DNA of 64,000 nt from Gloeocapsopsis sp. IPPAS B-1203 (GCF_002749975.1 NZ_PEIG01000005.1:1-64000), one strand, 5' to 3'. Counted from the stretch's first letter, positions 47,958 to 58,451 are shown. Made by a program: numbers and translations. Notes: a model not told the origin generated them from the letters alone.

Positions 47958-49183
47958 ATGTATTACATATTAATCAATCTGATCTTAGTGGGGGAGCCGC
48001 AATTGCAGGCTACAGACTGCACCAAGGTTTACTTGCTCAAGGAGTAGATTCACACCTGTTAGTGGGGAATGCTCAAAGTAACAGCGATCGCGTAACGACA
48101 ACTCCGGCTAAAAAGACATATATCGAAAGGCAGTTATATCTTCGTTTAACTAAGCCTTTGGGACTAAATTACTTGCATTTTTTGAATACATTTAATATTC
48201 CTAAAAAGAGTGTATACAAAAATGCTGATATTCTTAACTTCCATAACTTGCATACAGGATATTTTAACTACTTAGCAGTATCATCTTTAACAAAGGATAA
48301 ACCTGCTGTGTTTACACTCCATGATATGTGGAGTTTTACAGGACATTGTACATATAGTTACGACTGCGATCGCTGGAAAACTGGCTGCGGAAAATGCCCT
48401 TATCCTGATGTTTATCCACAAATTGAAAAAGATAACACTCGCTTAGAATGGAGATTAAAAAATTGGATTTATAGTCAGTCAAATTTAACTGTAGCTACTC
48501 CTAGCCGATGGCTATACGAGCAAGCTAAGCAAAGTATCCTCAATCGCTTTCCAATTCACCATATCCCTTATGGCATTGATACCCAAGCTTATCAACCTCT
48601 CGATCCAGAACAGTGCAGAGCGCACTTAGGTATACCAAGAGGTAAAAAAGTCCTCATGTTTGGTGCTGATAGCCTTACAGAACGTCGTAAGGGAGGAGAT
48701 TTACTAGCACAAGCATTACAAAACTTACCGAGTGGATTGAAAGCAGAAACTATGCTGTTAATCTTTGGTAATAGTGGTGCAGCAATTGCTCAAACTGTAG
48801 GAATGACAACAATCGATTTGGGTTATCTTACCAGTGACGAATCAAAAACAATCGCTTATTCTGCTGCTGATTTGTTTGTTTTTCCTACACGAGCAGATAA
48901 TTTACCCCTAACGTTACAAGAGAGTATCGCTTGTGGTACGCCGATGATTTCTTGCAAAATTGGTGGTGTTCCTGACTTGGTACGCCCAGGTATAACAGGT
49001 TACTTAGCCAAGCCAGAGAATGCCCAAGATCTCTGTGATGGTATTGTATACCTGCTAGAGGAGCAAAATCTGCGCGAACAAATGCGGCATAATTGTCGGG
49101 CGATCGCACTTTCTGAATACCCTCTAGAATTACAAGCAAAACGCTATCTTGAACTTTATAATCAATTGGTTAAAAATACATAA
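47954..49183 (+). CDS. Family 4 glycosyltransferase
   Basis: 409 residues. N-terminal LSGGAAIAGYRLHQGL and a Cys-rich region (HCTYSYDCDRWKTGCGKCPY) that is seen in one subgroup of WcaC/WbaZ-like enzymes. The donor half has FVFPTRADNLPLTLQESIAC and KIGGVPDLVRPG. Start overlaps the stop of the previous gene. Probably adds a sugar to the same polymer. Confidence 0.92.
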   Translation: MNVLHINQSDLSGGAAIAGYRLHQGLLAQGVDSHLLVGNAQSNSDRVTTTPAKKTYIERQLYLRLTKPLGLNYLHFLNTFNIPKKSVYKNADILNFHNLHTGYFNYLAVSSLTKDKPAVFTLHDMWSFTGHCTYSYDCDRWKTGCGKCPYPDVYPQIEKDNTRLEWRLKNWIYSQSNLTVATPSRWLYEQAKQSILNRFPIHHIPYGIDTQAYQPLDPEQCRAHLGIPRGKKVLMFGADSLTERRKGGDLLAQALQNLPSGLKAETMLLIFGNSGAAIAQTVGMTTIDLGYLTSDESKTIAYSAADLFVFPTRADNLPLTLQESIACGTPMISCKIGGVPDLVRPGITGYLAKPENAQDLCDGIVYLLEEQNLREQMRHNCRAIALSEYPLELQAKRYLELYNQLVKNT

Positions 49184-49198
49184 ATTTTATTCATAGAA

Positions 49199-50113
49199 AT
49201 GTTAAAAAACAGTCGTGGAAAAAAACTTTTTTTAGAGCTAAATTCAGATTACAGACAAGCAATTTTTCTAGCAGGAACTGGTAGAAGTGGCACAACCTGG
49301 GTTTCTTCTATTATCAACTATAATAATGATTATCGAGATATATTTGAGCCTTTTCATCCCTACAAAGTAGAGCTAGTTGAGCATTTTAGATATCGACAAT
49401 ATTTAAGAATAGATAACCAACACCAAGAGTTTCTTCAACCGACAAAAGCTATATTATCTGGAAAAATAAAAAATCAGTGGACGGATCAGTTTAATAAAAA
49501 AGTGTTTTGTCAAAAACGAATGATTAAAGATATTAGAGCAAATTTTTTATTGAAATGGCTAAACCACAATTTTCCAGAGGTTCCCATCATCTTATTGTTT
49601 AGGCATCCATGTGCTGTTGTCAACTCTAAACTTCACCTGGGCTGGGGTAATCATTTAGATGAACTGTTAGCACAACCAGAATTAGTCGAAGACTTTTTAC
49701 AGCCATTTAAACAAGAGATTATAGCAGCTAAAACCGATTTTGAAAAGCAGATATTTCTCTGGTGCTTAGAAAATTATGTTCCTTTAAAACAGTTTGCTCC
49801 ACAAGAGATTCATCTAGCTTTTTACGAAAATTTTTGTAAAGAGCCTAAAGCAGAAATTGAACGTTTATTTACATTTTTAGGCAAAAAATTTGATGACACA
49901 GTCTTTGCAATTCTTAATAAGCCTTCTGCGACAAGCCGGCAAGAAAGTGCGATTATTACTACAGGTAATGTAGTTGATAGTTGGAAAAAACACATTACAC
50001 ATGAGCAACTAGAAAGGGCAATAGAGATTCTGAGTCTCTTTGGACTGGACACACTATATTCGCAAGATCCTCTGCCAAATATCAGTGGTGCATATACTTT
50101 AATGAAAAACTAA
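49199..50113 (+). CDS. Sulfotransferase-domain protein
   Basis: 304 residues. The PAPS-binding loop FLAGTGRSGTTWVSSIIN is at about 20-38 and the 3'-phosphate site in ILLFRHPCAVVNSKL near 140. These are the two standard PAPS contacts of sulfotransferases. It starts 15 bases after the second GT4, at the end of the exporter-glycosyltransferase run, so it could sulfate a glycan or glycolipid made there. Confidence 0.87.
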   Translation: MLKNSRGKKLFLELNSDYRQAIFLAGTGRSGTTWVSSIINYNNDYRDIFEPFHPYKVELVEHFRYRQYLRIDNQHQEFLQPTKAILSGKIKNQWTDQFNKKVFCQKRMIKDIRANFLLKWLNHNFPEVPIILLFRHPCAVVNSKLHLGWGNHLDELLAQPELVEDFLQPFKQEIIAAKTDFEKQIFLWCLENYVPLKQFAPQEIHLAFYENFCKEPKAEIERLFTFLGKKFDDTVFAILNKPSATSRQESAIITTGNVVDSWKKHITHEQLERAIEILSLFGLDTLYSQDPLPNISGAYTLMKN

Positions 50114-50440
50114 GAAAGTCGGATTGCAAGTAAATAATATTTAGCCCTACCCGTCATTCAAAATCCTGAAATTACACAACGAGGAAGGCTAGACTTAATA
50201 TCATGCACTAATAACTGAATTTAGCAGTAGGATAATGTTTTTCCGGAAAAGCGCTAATAACTTCTGTAGAAATAACAAGTAACTTATTGCATCGGCTTTT
50301 GTCTACCTACTACAAGAAGATTATCTTCGTTTCATGATTAAGTTCTGTTAAAAAGAAAGTCCAACTTGCGAAGGAATAATTGTATATAACTAATCAGCTA
50401 TGCTTTAAGTAACGCTGGATAATGCCCCCACTTCAATCTA
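50114..50440. other. 327-bp gap, nothing recognised
   Basis: No ORF or hairpin with support. Confidence 0.4.
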
Positions 50441-51013
50441 ATGATTAATAAATTATCATCATTATGTAGTTTGTTATTACAAGTTCCACTGGCTAGTTTC
50501 CTCCTAGGAATGGGCATTTTTACGAGTGAAGTTATGCCAGGGTTAATGCCTTCTGCGATCGCCGCCTCACCAGGCAGAAATAACATCAATATTTCTGGTA
50601 AAGATACGTTTCCAGCCTTACGAGGAAAACTACCACAGCAAGACGGCGTATACTTATACGGCAGAGCACCACAACCGCAGCAAATTGGGCAAGAATACAT
50701 GGTGTTTGAATTGCATCAAGGTAAAGTAATTGGGGCATTTTACTTACCTTATTCAGAGTTTAGTTGTTTTTCTGGCAATATCAGCTCAGGTGAACTCGCT
50801 TTAATGGTTGCTAATGCGCCCTCTGCTGGCGAAGATACAGAAGCGCAACCGCAGCAAATTGCTACTGCGGGTGATAAACCAAGAATTGGAGAAGAATTTA
50901 ATGCGATCGCTTATCCTTACGCTGTTGCCTTGCAAGAATATTATCAACTGCCTGAAGTGAGTACTGGCGATCTCCAGATCCTCCAAACTTGTCAACATCA
51001 ATATTCCGAATAA
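50441..51013 (+). CDS. Secreted hypothetical protein
   Basis: 190 residues. A signal-like N-terminus has a possible cleavage after SAIA (about residue 41). The mature part reads FPALRGKLPQQDGVYLYGRAPQPQQIG then YMVFELHQGKVIGAFYLPYS, a small beta-rich fold, and ends with a helical LPEVSTGDLQILQTCQHQYSE. Conserved-looking but no family recognised. Convergent with cobO. Confidence 0.75.
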   Translation: MINKLSSLCSLLLQVPLASFLLGMGIFTSEVMPGLMPSAIAASPGRNNINISGKDTFPALRGKLPQQDGVYLYGRAPQPQQIGQEYMVFELHQGKVIGAFYLPYSEFSCFSGNISSGELALMVANAPSAGEDTEAQPQQIATAGDKPRIGEEFNAIAYPYAVALQEYYQLPEVSTGDLQILQTCQHQYSE

Positions 51014-51036
51014 CTATCACAAATACAAAGCTAATA

Positions 51037-51714
51037 TTAAAACTCAATACCTGGTTGGGCTTTGACTCCTTGTTCGCGAAAAGGATGCTTGACTAGTGTC
51101 ATTTCAGTTACCAAGTCAGCACGTTCTATTAATGCTGTAGGTGCGCCTCTCCCTGTCAAAATTATGTGGGAATCACTTGGCTTTTGCTCTAGCCCTGCTA
51201 GCACTGTATCAACACTCAAAAAACCTAATTTGAGGGCAACATTCACTTCATCTAACAGTACTAACCTAAACTCAGGATTACAAATGCAGTTTAATGCAGT
51301 TTCCCATGCTTCATTAGCTTTTTGGATATCACGTTCGCGGTTTTGAGTTTCCCAAGTAAAGCCTTCACCCATCGCATAAAATTTTAGCTGATTTGCCCAC
51401 TGACTGAGAACTGCTTTCTCTGCAGGTTCCCACGCTCCTTTAATAAATTGGATAATTGCTACTTTATAGCCATGACCAAGCGATCGCAACACCATTCCTA
51501 GTGCTGCTGTTGTTTTTCCTTTACCGTTACCAGTATTAACAATAATTAAGCCTTTTTCCTGTGATGCTTGGGCTACCCGTTTTTCTTGCACTTCTTTACG
51601 CCGCTGCATCTTACGCTGATATTGTTCTTCCGTTAGTGATGAAGCCGTTGCTTCTTGATTCAAGCGTTCCGCTTCTATGTCTGGGTTTGAGCTTTTAGAC
51701 GTATTATGTATCAT
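51037..51714 (-). CDS. cobO: Cob(I)yrinic acid a,c-diamide adenosyltransferase
   Basis: 225 residues of the CobO/BtuR family. The P-loop is GLIIVNTGNGKGKTTAALGM near residue 55, with KVAIIQFIKGAW, LVLLDEVNVALKLG, and the RGAPTALIERADLVTEM end. The N-terminal 50 residues are charged and disordered (TEEQYQRKMQRRKE). It attaches the adenosyl group to the corrin cobalt in cobalamin synthesis. No cobalamin riboswitch was seen upstream. Confidence 0.94.
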   Translation of the reverse strand: MIHNTSKSSNPDIEAERLNQEATASSLTEEQYQRKMQRRKEVQEKRVAQASQEKGLIIVNTGNGKGKTTAALGMVLRSLGHGYKVAIIQFIKGAWEPAEKAVLSQWANQLKFYAMGEGFTWETQNRERDIQKANEAWETALNCICNPEFRLVLLDEVNVALKLGFLSVDTVLAGLEQKPSDSHIILTGRGAPTALIERADLVTEMTLVKHPFREQGVKAQPGIEF

Positions 51715-51834
51715 CTACTTTTTCTAGTATGGGTTGTATTATCTAATCAGATTATTTATGTTGAGAGTTTTAGTTAAATCGCTAACTAACCATAACAGCA
51801 TAAAAAGCAAACACCAAAAAATTAAAAATAAATT

Positions 51835-52758
51835 ATGGTAAGTGTAGTAACATCTAAAAATATTAGCAATATCTTACTTTTTTTACCTTTATTTAAGGAT
51901 ATTAACAATAAACTATATCAACTAAATATCGATCAAAGTCTACTAGATCCTTATGAATACTCTAGCGATTTTGAAAGATTTGTTGCAACCTTATATGAAG
52001 AAAATTTTATTGTTACTTTTGATTGGGCAGCTTGGCAAGATGAAGCCAATAGTTATATTGATAGTTCTAAATTAATAAACTCTGCTTCAATTGTGACTTT
52101 GCAGAAATTACTAACAACTCATGTGCGCAAGAAGCGTTTTTGGAGCGGTCACTTAGCAGGGCTAATTAGGAATGGATATTTTTTAGTAATATTAGAAAGG
52201 CTGAAAAATATGGAAACGCAGAACAAAACATTAAACATAAGTCAGCGCATCAGCGTCATTATCGGAGATATTACGCAACAAAATGTCGATGCAATTGTGA
52301 ACGCTGCTAACAACTCGCTGTTGGGTGGAGGTGGTGTGGATGGAGCAATTCATCGTGCAGCAGGAACTCGGTTACTAGAGGAATGTCGCCAACTCAAAGG
52401 TTGTGCTACTGGAGAAGCAAAAATCACGGAAGGCTACAATCTTCCAGCCAAGTGGGTTATTCATACTGTAGGTCCAGTATGGCATGGTGGTCGTCAAGGC
52501 GAAGATGAGCTACTCGCTCGATGTTACCGTAGCAGTTTGGCGCTAGTAGAACAATATCAAATTCAGACAATTGCTTTTCCAGCAATTAGTACTGGTGCTT
52601 ATGGATTTCCTATTGATAGAGCAGCACAAATAGCTGTGACTGAAATTCAGCATTTTCTCAACGAGAATAATACTATCGAACACGTGATTTTGCTTTGCTT
52701 TAGTCAAAGTGCAGGCGATCGCTACCTCAGAGCATTAAAACAAATTGCCAAAACCTAG
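51835..52758 (+). CDS. DUF6508-like plus macro domain fusion
   Basis: 307 residues in two parts. Residues 1-125 look like DUF6508: [32 protein letters not shown], then [20 protein letters not shown]. From about 137 a macro domain begins: [51 protein letters not shown] and [17 protein letters not shown]. Those loops bind ADP-ribose, and such domains remove O-acetyl or protein-linked ADP-ribose. DUF6508 function unknown. It precedes the DHS-like gene by 40 bases, so the two may be cotranscribed. Confidence 0.85.
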   Translation: MVSVVTSKNISNILLFLPLFKDINNKLYQLNIDQSLLDPYEYSSDFERFVATLYEENFIVTFDWAAWQDEANSYIDSSKLINSASIVTLQKLLTTHVRKKRFWSGHLAGLIRNGYFLVILERLKNMETQNKTLNISQRISVIIGDITQQNVDAIVNAANNSLLGGGGVDGAIHRAAGTRLLEECRQLKGCATGEAKITEGYNLPAKWVIHTVGPVWHGGRQGEDELLARCYRSSLALVEQYQIQTIAFPAISTGAYGFPIDRAAQIAVTEIQHFLNENNTIEHVILLCFSQSAGDRYLRALKQIAKT

Positions 52759-52798
52759 CTACATTAGATCGGGGCGATCTATCAATGGGAGTGAAATC

Positions 52799-53908
52799 AT
52801 GGCAATACCTAGCAAAAAAATTGCACCAGTACCCATACCATCAGATATTGGTGTCGTGGACTTAATTGATAACTACTTTACTGCATACAACTCAGCACGG
52901 CTACGAGAAATTTGTCAACTACTTAGCCGCGAAGTGCTACAAGAAGGCGTGACAGTAGGCTTAAGTGTATCTGGCGCGATGACTCCAGCGGGATTTGGAG
53001 TTTCTGCGCTTGCACCATTAATGCGTCATGGCTTTGTAGATTGGATTATTAGTACTGGCGCTAATCTCTACCACGATCTGCACTACGGCTTAGGAATGAA
53101 GTTGTATAGTAGCAGCCCCTTCTTAGATGATGTCAAACTCCGCGAACAAGGCACAATCCGGATTTATGACATTATTTTTGATTATGACGTGCTGTTAGGA
53201 ACAGACGATTTCATCCGTAAAATTATTCAAGCCGAACCGTTTCAGAAACGCATGGGAACGGCTGAGTTTCATAACTTGCTAGGTAAGTACGTCCGAGAAG
53301 TTGAAAAACAAGTTGGTGTCGAGCATTCTTGCTTGCTAGCAACAGCCTATGAATGCGGTGTTCCTATTTATACTTCCTCTCCTGGCGACAGTTCGATTGG
53401 CATGAACGTAGCAGCAATGTCTTTGTCGGGGTCAAATATGATTATCGATCCTGCAATTGATGTCAATGAAACTGCGGCGATCGCCTACTGTGCCCGTGAG
53501 TCTGGAGATGCTGGTGTCGAAGGGAAAAGTGCTGCGGTCATTATTGGTGGTGGTAGCCCAAAAAACTTTTTATTGCAAACACAACCGCAACTGCACGAAG
53601 TTTTAGGCTTAGAAGAACGCGGTCACGACTACTTTGTGCAAGTTACCGACGCGCGACCTGATACTGGCGGGCTTTCTGGCGCAACTCCGAGTGAAGCTGT
53701 CAGCTGGGGTAAAGTAGACCCTGAAGAGTTACCCAGTACAGTTGTTTGCTATACCGACAGTACGATCGCATTACCCATCATCACAGCTTATGTCATTAAC
53801 CAGTGTAAACCTCGTTCATTAAAACGCTTATACGACCGCCGCGAGGAAATGTATAGTAAGTTGCAGCAAGACTATAGCAGAGGTCAGAAGTCAGGGATTT
53901 TAGGGTAG
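52799..53908 (+). CDS. Deoxyhypusine synthase-like protein
   Basis: 369 residues from ATG 52799, which has GGGAG 8 bases before it. The DHS fold is clear: [46 protein letters not shown], and the active-site region [17 protein letters not shown], whose Lys corresponds to the covalent Lys of eukaryotic DHS. Bacteria lack eIF5A, so it should act in other polyamine chemistry (homospermidine-type reactions are known in relatives). NAD is the likely cofactor. The last residues ([10 protein letters not shown]) come from a low-complexity repeat. Confidence 0.9.
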   Translation: MAIPSKKIAPVPIPSDIGVVDLIDNYFTAYNSARLREICQLLSREVLQEGVTVGLSVSGAMTPAGFGVSALAPLMRHGFVDWIISTGANLYHDLHYGLGMKLYSSSPFLDDVKLREQGTIRIYDIIFDYDVLLGTDDFIRKIIQAEPFQKRMGTAEFHNLLGKYVREVEKQVGVEHSCLLATAYECGVPIYTSSPGDSSIGMNVAAMSLSGSNMIIDPAIDVNETAAIAYCARESGDAGVEGKSAAVIIGGGSPKNFLLQTQPQLHEVLGLEERGHDYFVQVTDARPDTGGLSGATPSEAVSWGKVDPEELPSTVVCYTDSTIALPIITAYVINQCKPRSLKRLYDRREEMYSKLQQDYSRGQKSGILG

Positions 53909-54030
53909 AGGGTAGAGGGTAGACTCAGAGAGTTATGAGTGTTGAGTTATGAGTTATGAGTTAAGAAAACTCAAAGTTCAAATTTCTTTTTTTAATTCAA
54001 AACTCAACACTCAAAATTCAAAACTCTATT
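53880..54030. repeat. Low-complexity repeats and inverted repeat
   Basis: 'gtagagggtagagggtag' phrases are followed by 'gttatgagtgttgagttatg' and, facing it, 'attcaaaactcaacactc', which can fold into a long imperfect hairpin between convergent genes. Confidence 0.6.
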
Positions 54031-54077
54031 ACCCACACCCTTCACGACATCATAACTTGCTCCTCACTTGTGCCTGA

Positions 54078-54704
54078 TTAACCGCTTAAATGCGCGATCG
54101 CCTGGCGAATCCATTCCTCAGCATTAGCGTTTTGCTGTAGAATCGCACTGTCACTCACCGCAGTAATTGCTTGAGAAACTTCACTAGCACTGTAACCCAA
54201 CGCGAGGAGAGTCATTTGCACATCTTCAAAAATTGCAGGTGGAGGTCCTCCAGAAGTCGCATTAGCAAAACCTGCACTCGTGCGCCAATCAGCTAGCTTC
54301 TTTTTTAACTCCAAAGAAATGCGTTCTGCTGTTCTACCTCCGACACCTGGCGCTTGAATCAGTAACTGCGTGTTGCCACTCACAATAGCTTGCACTAAGT
54401 CAGGTAGATCTAATGTATCTAGTAGCGCGATCGCAAGTTGGGCGCCAATACCACTGACACTAATTAGCTGACGAAACAAATCGCGCTGCGTGGCTGAACC
54501 AAAACCATACAGTAAAGGCTGTTCTTCTCGCATTTGCAGATGCGTAAAAACTTGTACTGTTTCCCCAATAGCAGGTAATTCCTCGACAAAACGCGCCGGA
54601 ATTTGCAAGTCATAACCTACCTGATTCACATCTAAAGTGAGAATGACACGATTGCTATTGCTTTTGTCTACACCAGCGATGACACCTTTGAGATAACTAA
54701 TCAT
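54078..54704 (-). CDS. ruvA: Holliday junction branch-migration protein RuvA
   Basis: 208 residues from ATG 54704; a frame from 54752 adds 16 residues read through the end of the upstream gene. The N-terminal OB domain ([14 protein letters not shown]), tandem helix-hairpin-helix ([29 protein letters not shown]) and a C-terminal RuvB-contact domain ([15 protein letters not shown]) are all present. It binds the junction as a tetramer and recruits RuvB. The ATG overlaps the upstream stop by 4 bases. Confidence 0.95.
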   Translation of the reverse strand: MISYLKGVIAGVDKSNSNRVILTLDVNQVGYDLQIPARFVEELPAIGETVQVFTHLQMREEQPLLYGFGSATQRDLFRQLISVSGIGAQLAIALLDTLDLPDLVQAIVSGNTQLLIQAPGVGGRTAERISLELKKKLADWRTSAGFANATSGGPPPAIFEDVQMTLLALGYSASEVSQAITAVSDSAILQQNANAEEWIRQAIAHLSG

Positions 54705-55465
54705 CCCAAGAACCCAAAATACTGTAAGCCTTCTAAAATACCACCCGCACACGCTGCTTGCGCTAGATAGCGATAGTCAACCGGATTAGCATTATGCCAC
54801 TCTAAAAGTTCTGCACTCGCGTTTCCTACAATGACTCCGCGTTCTTGTCCACTAGAAAATAAAGCAATATCATTGCCAGAGTCACCACACACAACAGTTT
54901 GTTCGGGGCACATTTCCCATTGTTGACGCAGAAATTGCACTGCTAGCCCTTTATCGCTGTTGCGCGGCAAAATATCTAAATCTTGACCTGTGCTGTAGAT
55001 CAGCTTGACATCTAACCCTCGGTTTTGCAACAAAGTTTCTAGTTGGGGAATCACTTCACCAGAAACGGATTGAGTTAAGAAAAAGCTGACTTTAAACGGA
55101 CGCTGTTCTGAATCAGGTTGCGGAACTAAATCAGCAAAATGCGCACTAGCCGCTACAATCGAATCACGATTCCAGCCTTGAGCAATTTTTGTACTCCATC
55201 CAGACTCAGGAGTGTCGCTACCGTTGAGGTATATTTCAGTTCCCACTGAAGTAATCAAAGCATCAGGTTCAAGAAGAGTCTTTTCGCTTGTCAGTAGGCG
55301 GTATAGTTCTGGCGATCGCCCTGTAGCATAAACGATCTTTGTTCCGTATTCTTGGCGATGCTGACTCAATTTATCATTAAGTGTGGATAGGGCTTCGTCA
55401 TCGCCTACGAGGGTGTTATCTAAGTCGGTTACGAATAAAAATGGTGACACAGCTTCTAGTTTCAA
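54701..55465 (-). CDS. Sucrose-phosphate phosphatase
   Basis: 254 residues, HAD type with the sucrose-6F-phosphate phosphohydrolase (S6PP) cap. Motif I is [17 protein letters not shown] with the nucleophile Asp, the motif II region is [10 protein letters not shown], the sugar-contact cap is between about 100 and 170, and motif IV is [13 protein letters not shown]. It releases sucrose from sucrose 6-phosphate, a compatible solute in cyanobacterial drying or salt stress. The synthase gene is not in the window. Overlaps ruvA by 4 bases. Confidence 0.92.
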   Translation of the reverse strand: MKLEAVSPFLFVTDLDNTLVGDDEALSTLNDKLSQHRQEYGTKIVYATGRSPELYRLLTSEKTLLEPDALITSVGTEIYLNGSDTPESGWSTKIAQGWNRDSIVAASAHFADLVPQPDSEQRPFKVSFFLTQSVSGEVIPQLETLLQNRGLDVKLIYSTGQDLDILPRNSDKGLAVQFLRQQWEMCPEQTVVCGDSGNDIALFSSGQERGVIVGNASAELLEWHNANPVDYRYLAQAACAGGILEGLQYFGFLG

Positions 55466-55489
55466 AATAAAGGTACATCGCGATGGGCT

Positions 55490-55810
55490 TACGACAATAT
55501 TTGCAAATATCTAGCTGAACTTTATCCCCAAAGTTTGTAAGTTGGCTATTTTCATCTCAAGAAACTGATATCCAGGTACTCAAAACAAAATTAAGTTTAG
55601 AACCAATTCGTGCCGATTCGGTGACGTTATTGCAAACCTCCAACCACATCCTACATCTAGAATTTCAAACTTTACCCGAATCAGAGCCACCATCACCACT
55701 ACAAATGCTTGATTATTAGGTGCGGCTACATCGTCAGCTTGAATGCGGGAGAAAACCTCCCGCAACGCTGCTATGTCAATACCGTTGTCCTATCCACCAA
55801 GTCATGATTT
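55490..55810 (+). pseudogene. Decayed Rpn-family/DUF4351-type nuclease gene
   Basis: Translation in two frames gives YDNICKYLAELYPQS, then a stop, and after a one-base shift SWLFSSQETDIQVLK, LSLEPIRADSVTLLQTSNHI and LHLEFQTLPESEPP. The TAG after LDY stands where the family has TGG (Y-W-VRLHRQ). A third piece reads NTVVLSTKS. These are the landmarks of the Rpn recombination-promoting nuclease family. The gene has at least one frameshift and one nonsense change and is not functional. Confidence 0.7.
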
Positions 55811-56070
55811 TTCTAAAGTACACCAGTATCTTTTATGACTGTGGATGAGTTAGTTCAGTGGTTACAACGACAGTTAAATAGTAACGAAAGTATCGGGGAG
55901 TAGAAAACTATTGCTAAATTCCCGAATGAGCTTGGATTTAGATGAAGGCTGAGATTTTTATATCCTTAGAGTATCCTAGGAGGGATATACAGTTTATGCA
56001 ACTAGGATAATATAAGCGATCGCACATGATGTCATCATCCTATTTTCTGCTAGCCCCTCGCTCCTAGTTA

Positions 56071-57342
56071 ATGAAGTTTTTTCAGCAACAGTTATCTTCG
56101 TGGTTGCCACAACTCGATCCTCAAGTTTGGATTCTTGGTTTTGGTCGTTTTTTATCGGAAATTGGTACAGGGTTTACACTGTTTTATGCCCCCATCTTTT
56201 TTGTGAATCAGGTGGGCTTTTCGGCTACTGCGGTAGGTTTTGCTCTAGGTAGTGCTTCGATTTCTGGTATTTTTGGGCGAATTTTGGGTGGTTCCTTGTC
56301 TGATTCTCCCAAGTGGGGACGCCGTCGCACTTTACTCCTTTCTGCGGCTGTTGCGGCGATCGCTTCTTTGGTCTTGGCAACAACGGTCACTTTCCCAGTT
56401 TTAATTCTTGGTAACTTGCTTTCTGGACTTGGACAAGGATTATATTGGCCTGCAACCGAGGCGGTTGTTGCTGATTTAACAACACCTGCAAACCGACGCG
56501 AAGCTTATGCACTGACCCGACTCGCAGACAATCTTGGGTTAGGTACAGGAATTATCCTTGGTGGTGCGCTAGTGAGTACCACTGGAGCATACCGCGCGTT
56601 ATTTTTGCTCGACGCAACTTCGTTTATGGTGTTCTTTGTCGTTATTTATTTGGCCATCAAAGAAACTTATCAACCTCTAGCGAATACATCTGATTTATCT
56701 GCGAAAAGTAACTGGGCTATAGCACTTAGCGATCGCCGCCTTTTGGTTTATGTTCTGGTAAATATTATTTTCACGACTTATACGTCGCAACTCCACAGCA
56801 CGTTACCGCTGTATTTGCGAAATTTCGTATCTTCTAACTCAACTCAAGGATTCACCGAATCGACCCTCAGTGCTTTATTCGCTTGCCACATGGCAGTTGC
56901 CATCCTGTTTCAATTACCCATCGCGCGTGTTTTAAAACGCTTTACCCATCCTTATGCGCTCATTGTTTCTGCTTTGATCTGGGCAGTGGCTTTTAGCTGT
57001 GTTTGGTTTACTGGCATCACTCCTGTAAATCAACTATTCTGGGCGATCGTTGCAATGGGTATCTTTGGTCTAGCGATCGTTTCTTATACTCCCTCTGCCG
57101 CTGCTTTGGTGACAGAACTCGCGCCTGAATCTCAACGCGGAGTTTACTTTTCTATGAGTTCTCTCTGCTGGGCTGTTGGCTATTTCATCGGTCCACCATT
57201 AGGCGGCTGGGCTTTAGATCAATCGCGTGTTTTTGTCTACAGCTATTGGCTCGGTTTGGCTGCTAGTGTTTTCCTTACAATCGCCATCCTGCACTATCTC
57301 AACCAACTTGTGTATAAAAGCTCTAAGAAAAAATTATTTTAG
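56071..57342 (+). CDS. MFS transporter
   Basis: 423 residues, twelve membrane segments. The loop 2-3 signature is SDSPKWGRRRTLLLS, with GRILGGSLSD before it. Loop 8-9 and the GLYWPATEAVVADLT helix are typical of the drug/sugar-phosphate exporter group. It would move a small molecule across the plasma membrane by ion coupling. The ATG follows a CTC-rich repeat immediately, with no clear ribosome site, so the true start may differ. Confidence 0.87.
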   Translation: MKFFQQQLSSWLPQLDPQVWILGFGRFLSEIGTGFTLFYAPIFFVNQVGFSATAVGFALGSASISGIFGRILGGSLSDSPKWGRRRTLLLSAAVAAIASLVLATTVTFPVLILGNLLSGLGQGLYWPATEAVVADLTTPANRREAYALTRLADNLGLGTGIILGGALVSTTGAYRALFLLDATSFMVFFVVIYLAIKETYQPLANTSDLSAKSNWAIALSDRRLLVYVLVNIIFTTYTSQLHSTLPLYLRNFVSSNSTQGFTESTLSALFACHMAVAILFQLPIARVLKRFTHPYALIVSALIWAVAFSCVWFTGITPVNQLFWAIVAMGIFGLAIVSYTPSAAALVTELAPESQRGVYFSMSSLCWAVGYFIGPPLGGWALDQSRVFVYSYWLGLAASVFLTIAILHYLNQLVYKSSKKKLF

Positions 57343-57490
57343 AGGTCTAGCTAGACGTTAATCAATCTCTCTGATATAATTTTCTTTATAATGAAATTCT
57401 GTTATAAAATTTTGAAAAAACTCAGATTTCTATTATTCAGCAAATAAATTATAGCACATACTCAAGAACTCTTACACCCATACCATGAAA

Positions 57491-58138
57491 TTAACGACGG
57501 CGTTCTTGCAGCTTGCGATAAACGTCTTTGAGTTCAACTTTGTGATGCGCTAAAGCGACAAGCGCGTGATAAAACAAATCAGCGACTTCAGCCGCGATCG
57601 CCTCAGGGTCGTCATCTTTACAAGCCATGACAACTTCAGCGGTTTCCTCACCTAGCTTTTTCAAGATCTTGTTATCTCCGTTAGCTAAAAGCTTACAAGT
57701 ATAAGAATCTTCCGTGGGATAATCGCGGCGATCGCAAATTACAGCAAAAAGCTGCGACAAAGTATCTGCAGGAGGAGCCACAACCTGCCCATCGATACGG
57801 TGGAAACAACTGCGTTCTCCAGTGTGACAAGCAACATCGCCGATTTGTTCAACGCTAACGAGCAAGGCATCGCTATCACAGTCATAACGCAGCGATCGCA
57901 CTTTTTGAATATGACCTGAAGTTGCTCCTTTGTGCCACAGTTGACCACGAGAACGACTCCAAAACCAGGTTTCTCCAGTTTCCATCGTTCTATGTAGCGA
58001 CTCGCGATTCATCCAAGCCATCATCAATATAGTGCCATCCAAATAATCTTGGACAATTGCAGGCACTAAACCTCGGTCATCGTAGCGAATTTTTTCTACA
58101 GGTATAGCTTCATTTAATATTTCTTTATCAACAGACAT
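57491..58138 (-). CDS. hisI: Bifunctional phosphoribosyl-AMP cyclohydrolase / phosphoribosyl-ATP pyrophosphatase
   Basis: 215 residues. The N-terminal HisI half has [37 protein letters not shown] and the zinc cysteines in [11 protein letters not shown] and [10 protein letters not shown]. The C-terminal HisE half (from about 125) has [19 protein letters not shown] and [15 protein letters not shown] with the metal-binding Glu/Asp set. It carries out steps two and three of histidine synthesis as one chain (HisIE). Confidence 0.95.
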   Translation of the reverse strand: MSVDKEILNEAIPVEKIRYDDRGLVPAIVQDYLDGTILMMAWMNRESLHRTMETGETWFWSRSRGQLWHKGATSGHIQKVRSLRYDCDSDALLVSVEQIGDVACHTGERSCFHRIDGQVVAPPADTLSQLFAVICDRRDYPTEDSYTCKLLANGDNKILKKLGEETAEVVMACKDDDPEAIAAEVADLFYHALVALAHHKVELKDVYRKLQERRR

Positions 58139-58262
58139 AAAAACTATCTTGTACAGGCAATATCTACCCGTTCAAGATATCATTTAATGTATGGGACAGG
58201 TCGGTAACATTGAATCATTAATTGCTTTCGCTAAAGCAAATAGCTTAGCCAGAAGAGGAAGC

Positions 58263-58451
58263 TTAAACAAGTACGCTCATAGTTCTAGCCGAGTGCATTC
58301 TCACAGCACTTAAAGCAACCTTATGGGCTTTTACACTATCACCATACCAATGAATCGCACAGTTATATGCAGCGCGATACAAGTCCTGAGTAGTTTCAGA
58401 AAAACCCCTACGGATTTCTAAAGGTAAGTCTTGATTTGTTTGATATAACAT
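58263..58451 (-). CDS. ChaB-like small protein
   Basis: 62 residues from ATG 58451 (GGAAA upstream); a longer frame to 58544 is less likely. It reads MLYQTNQDLPLEIRRGFSET then LYRAAYNCAIHWYGDS and HKVALSAVR, the pattern of ChaB-family proteins (YxTxxDLP... AHKVAWxAVK). It is small and partly helical; role unknown. Confidence 0.75.
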   Translation of the reverse strand: MLYQTNQDLPLEIRRGFSETTQDLYRAAYNCAIHWYGDSVKAHKVALSAVRMHSARTMSVLV

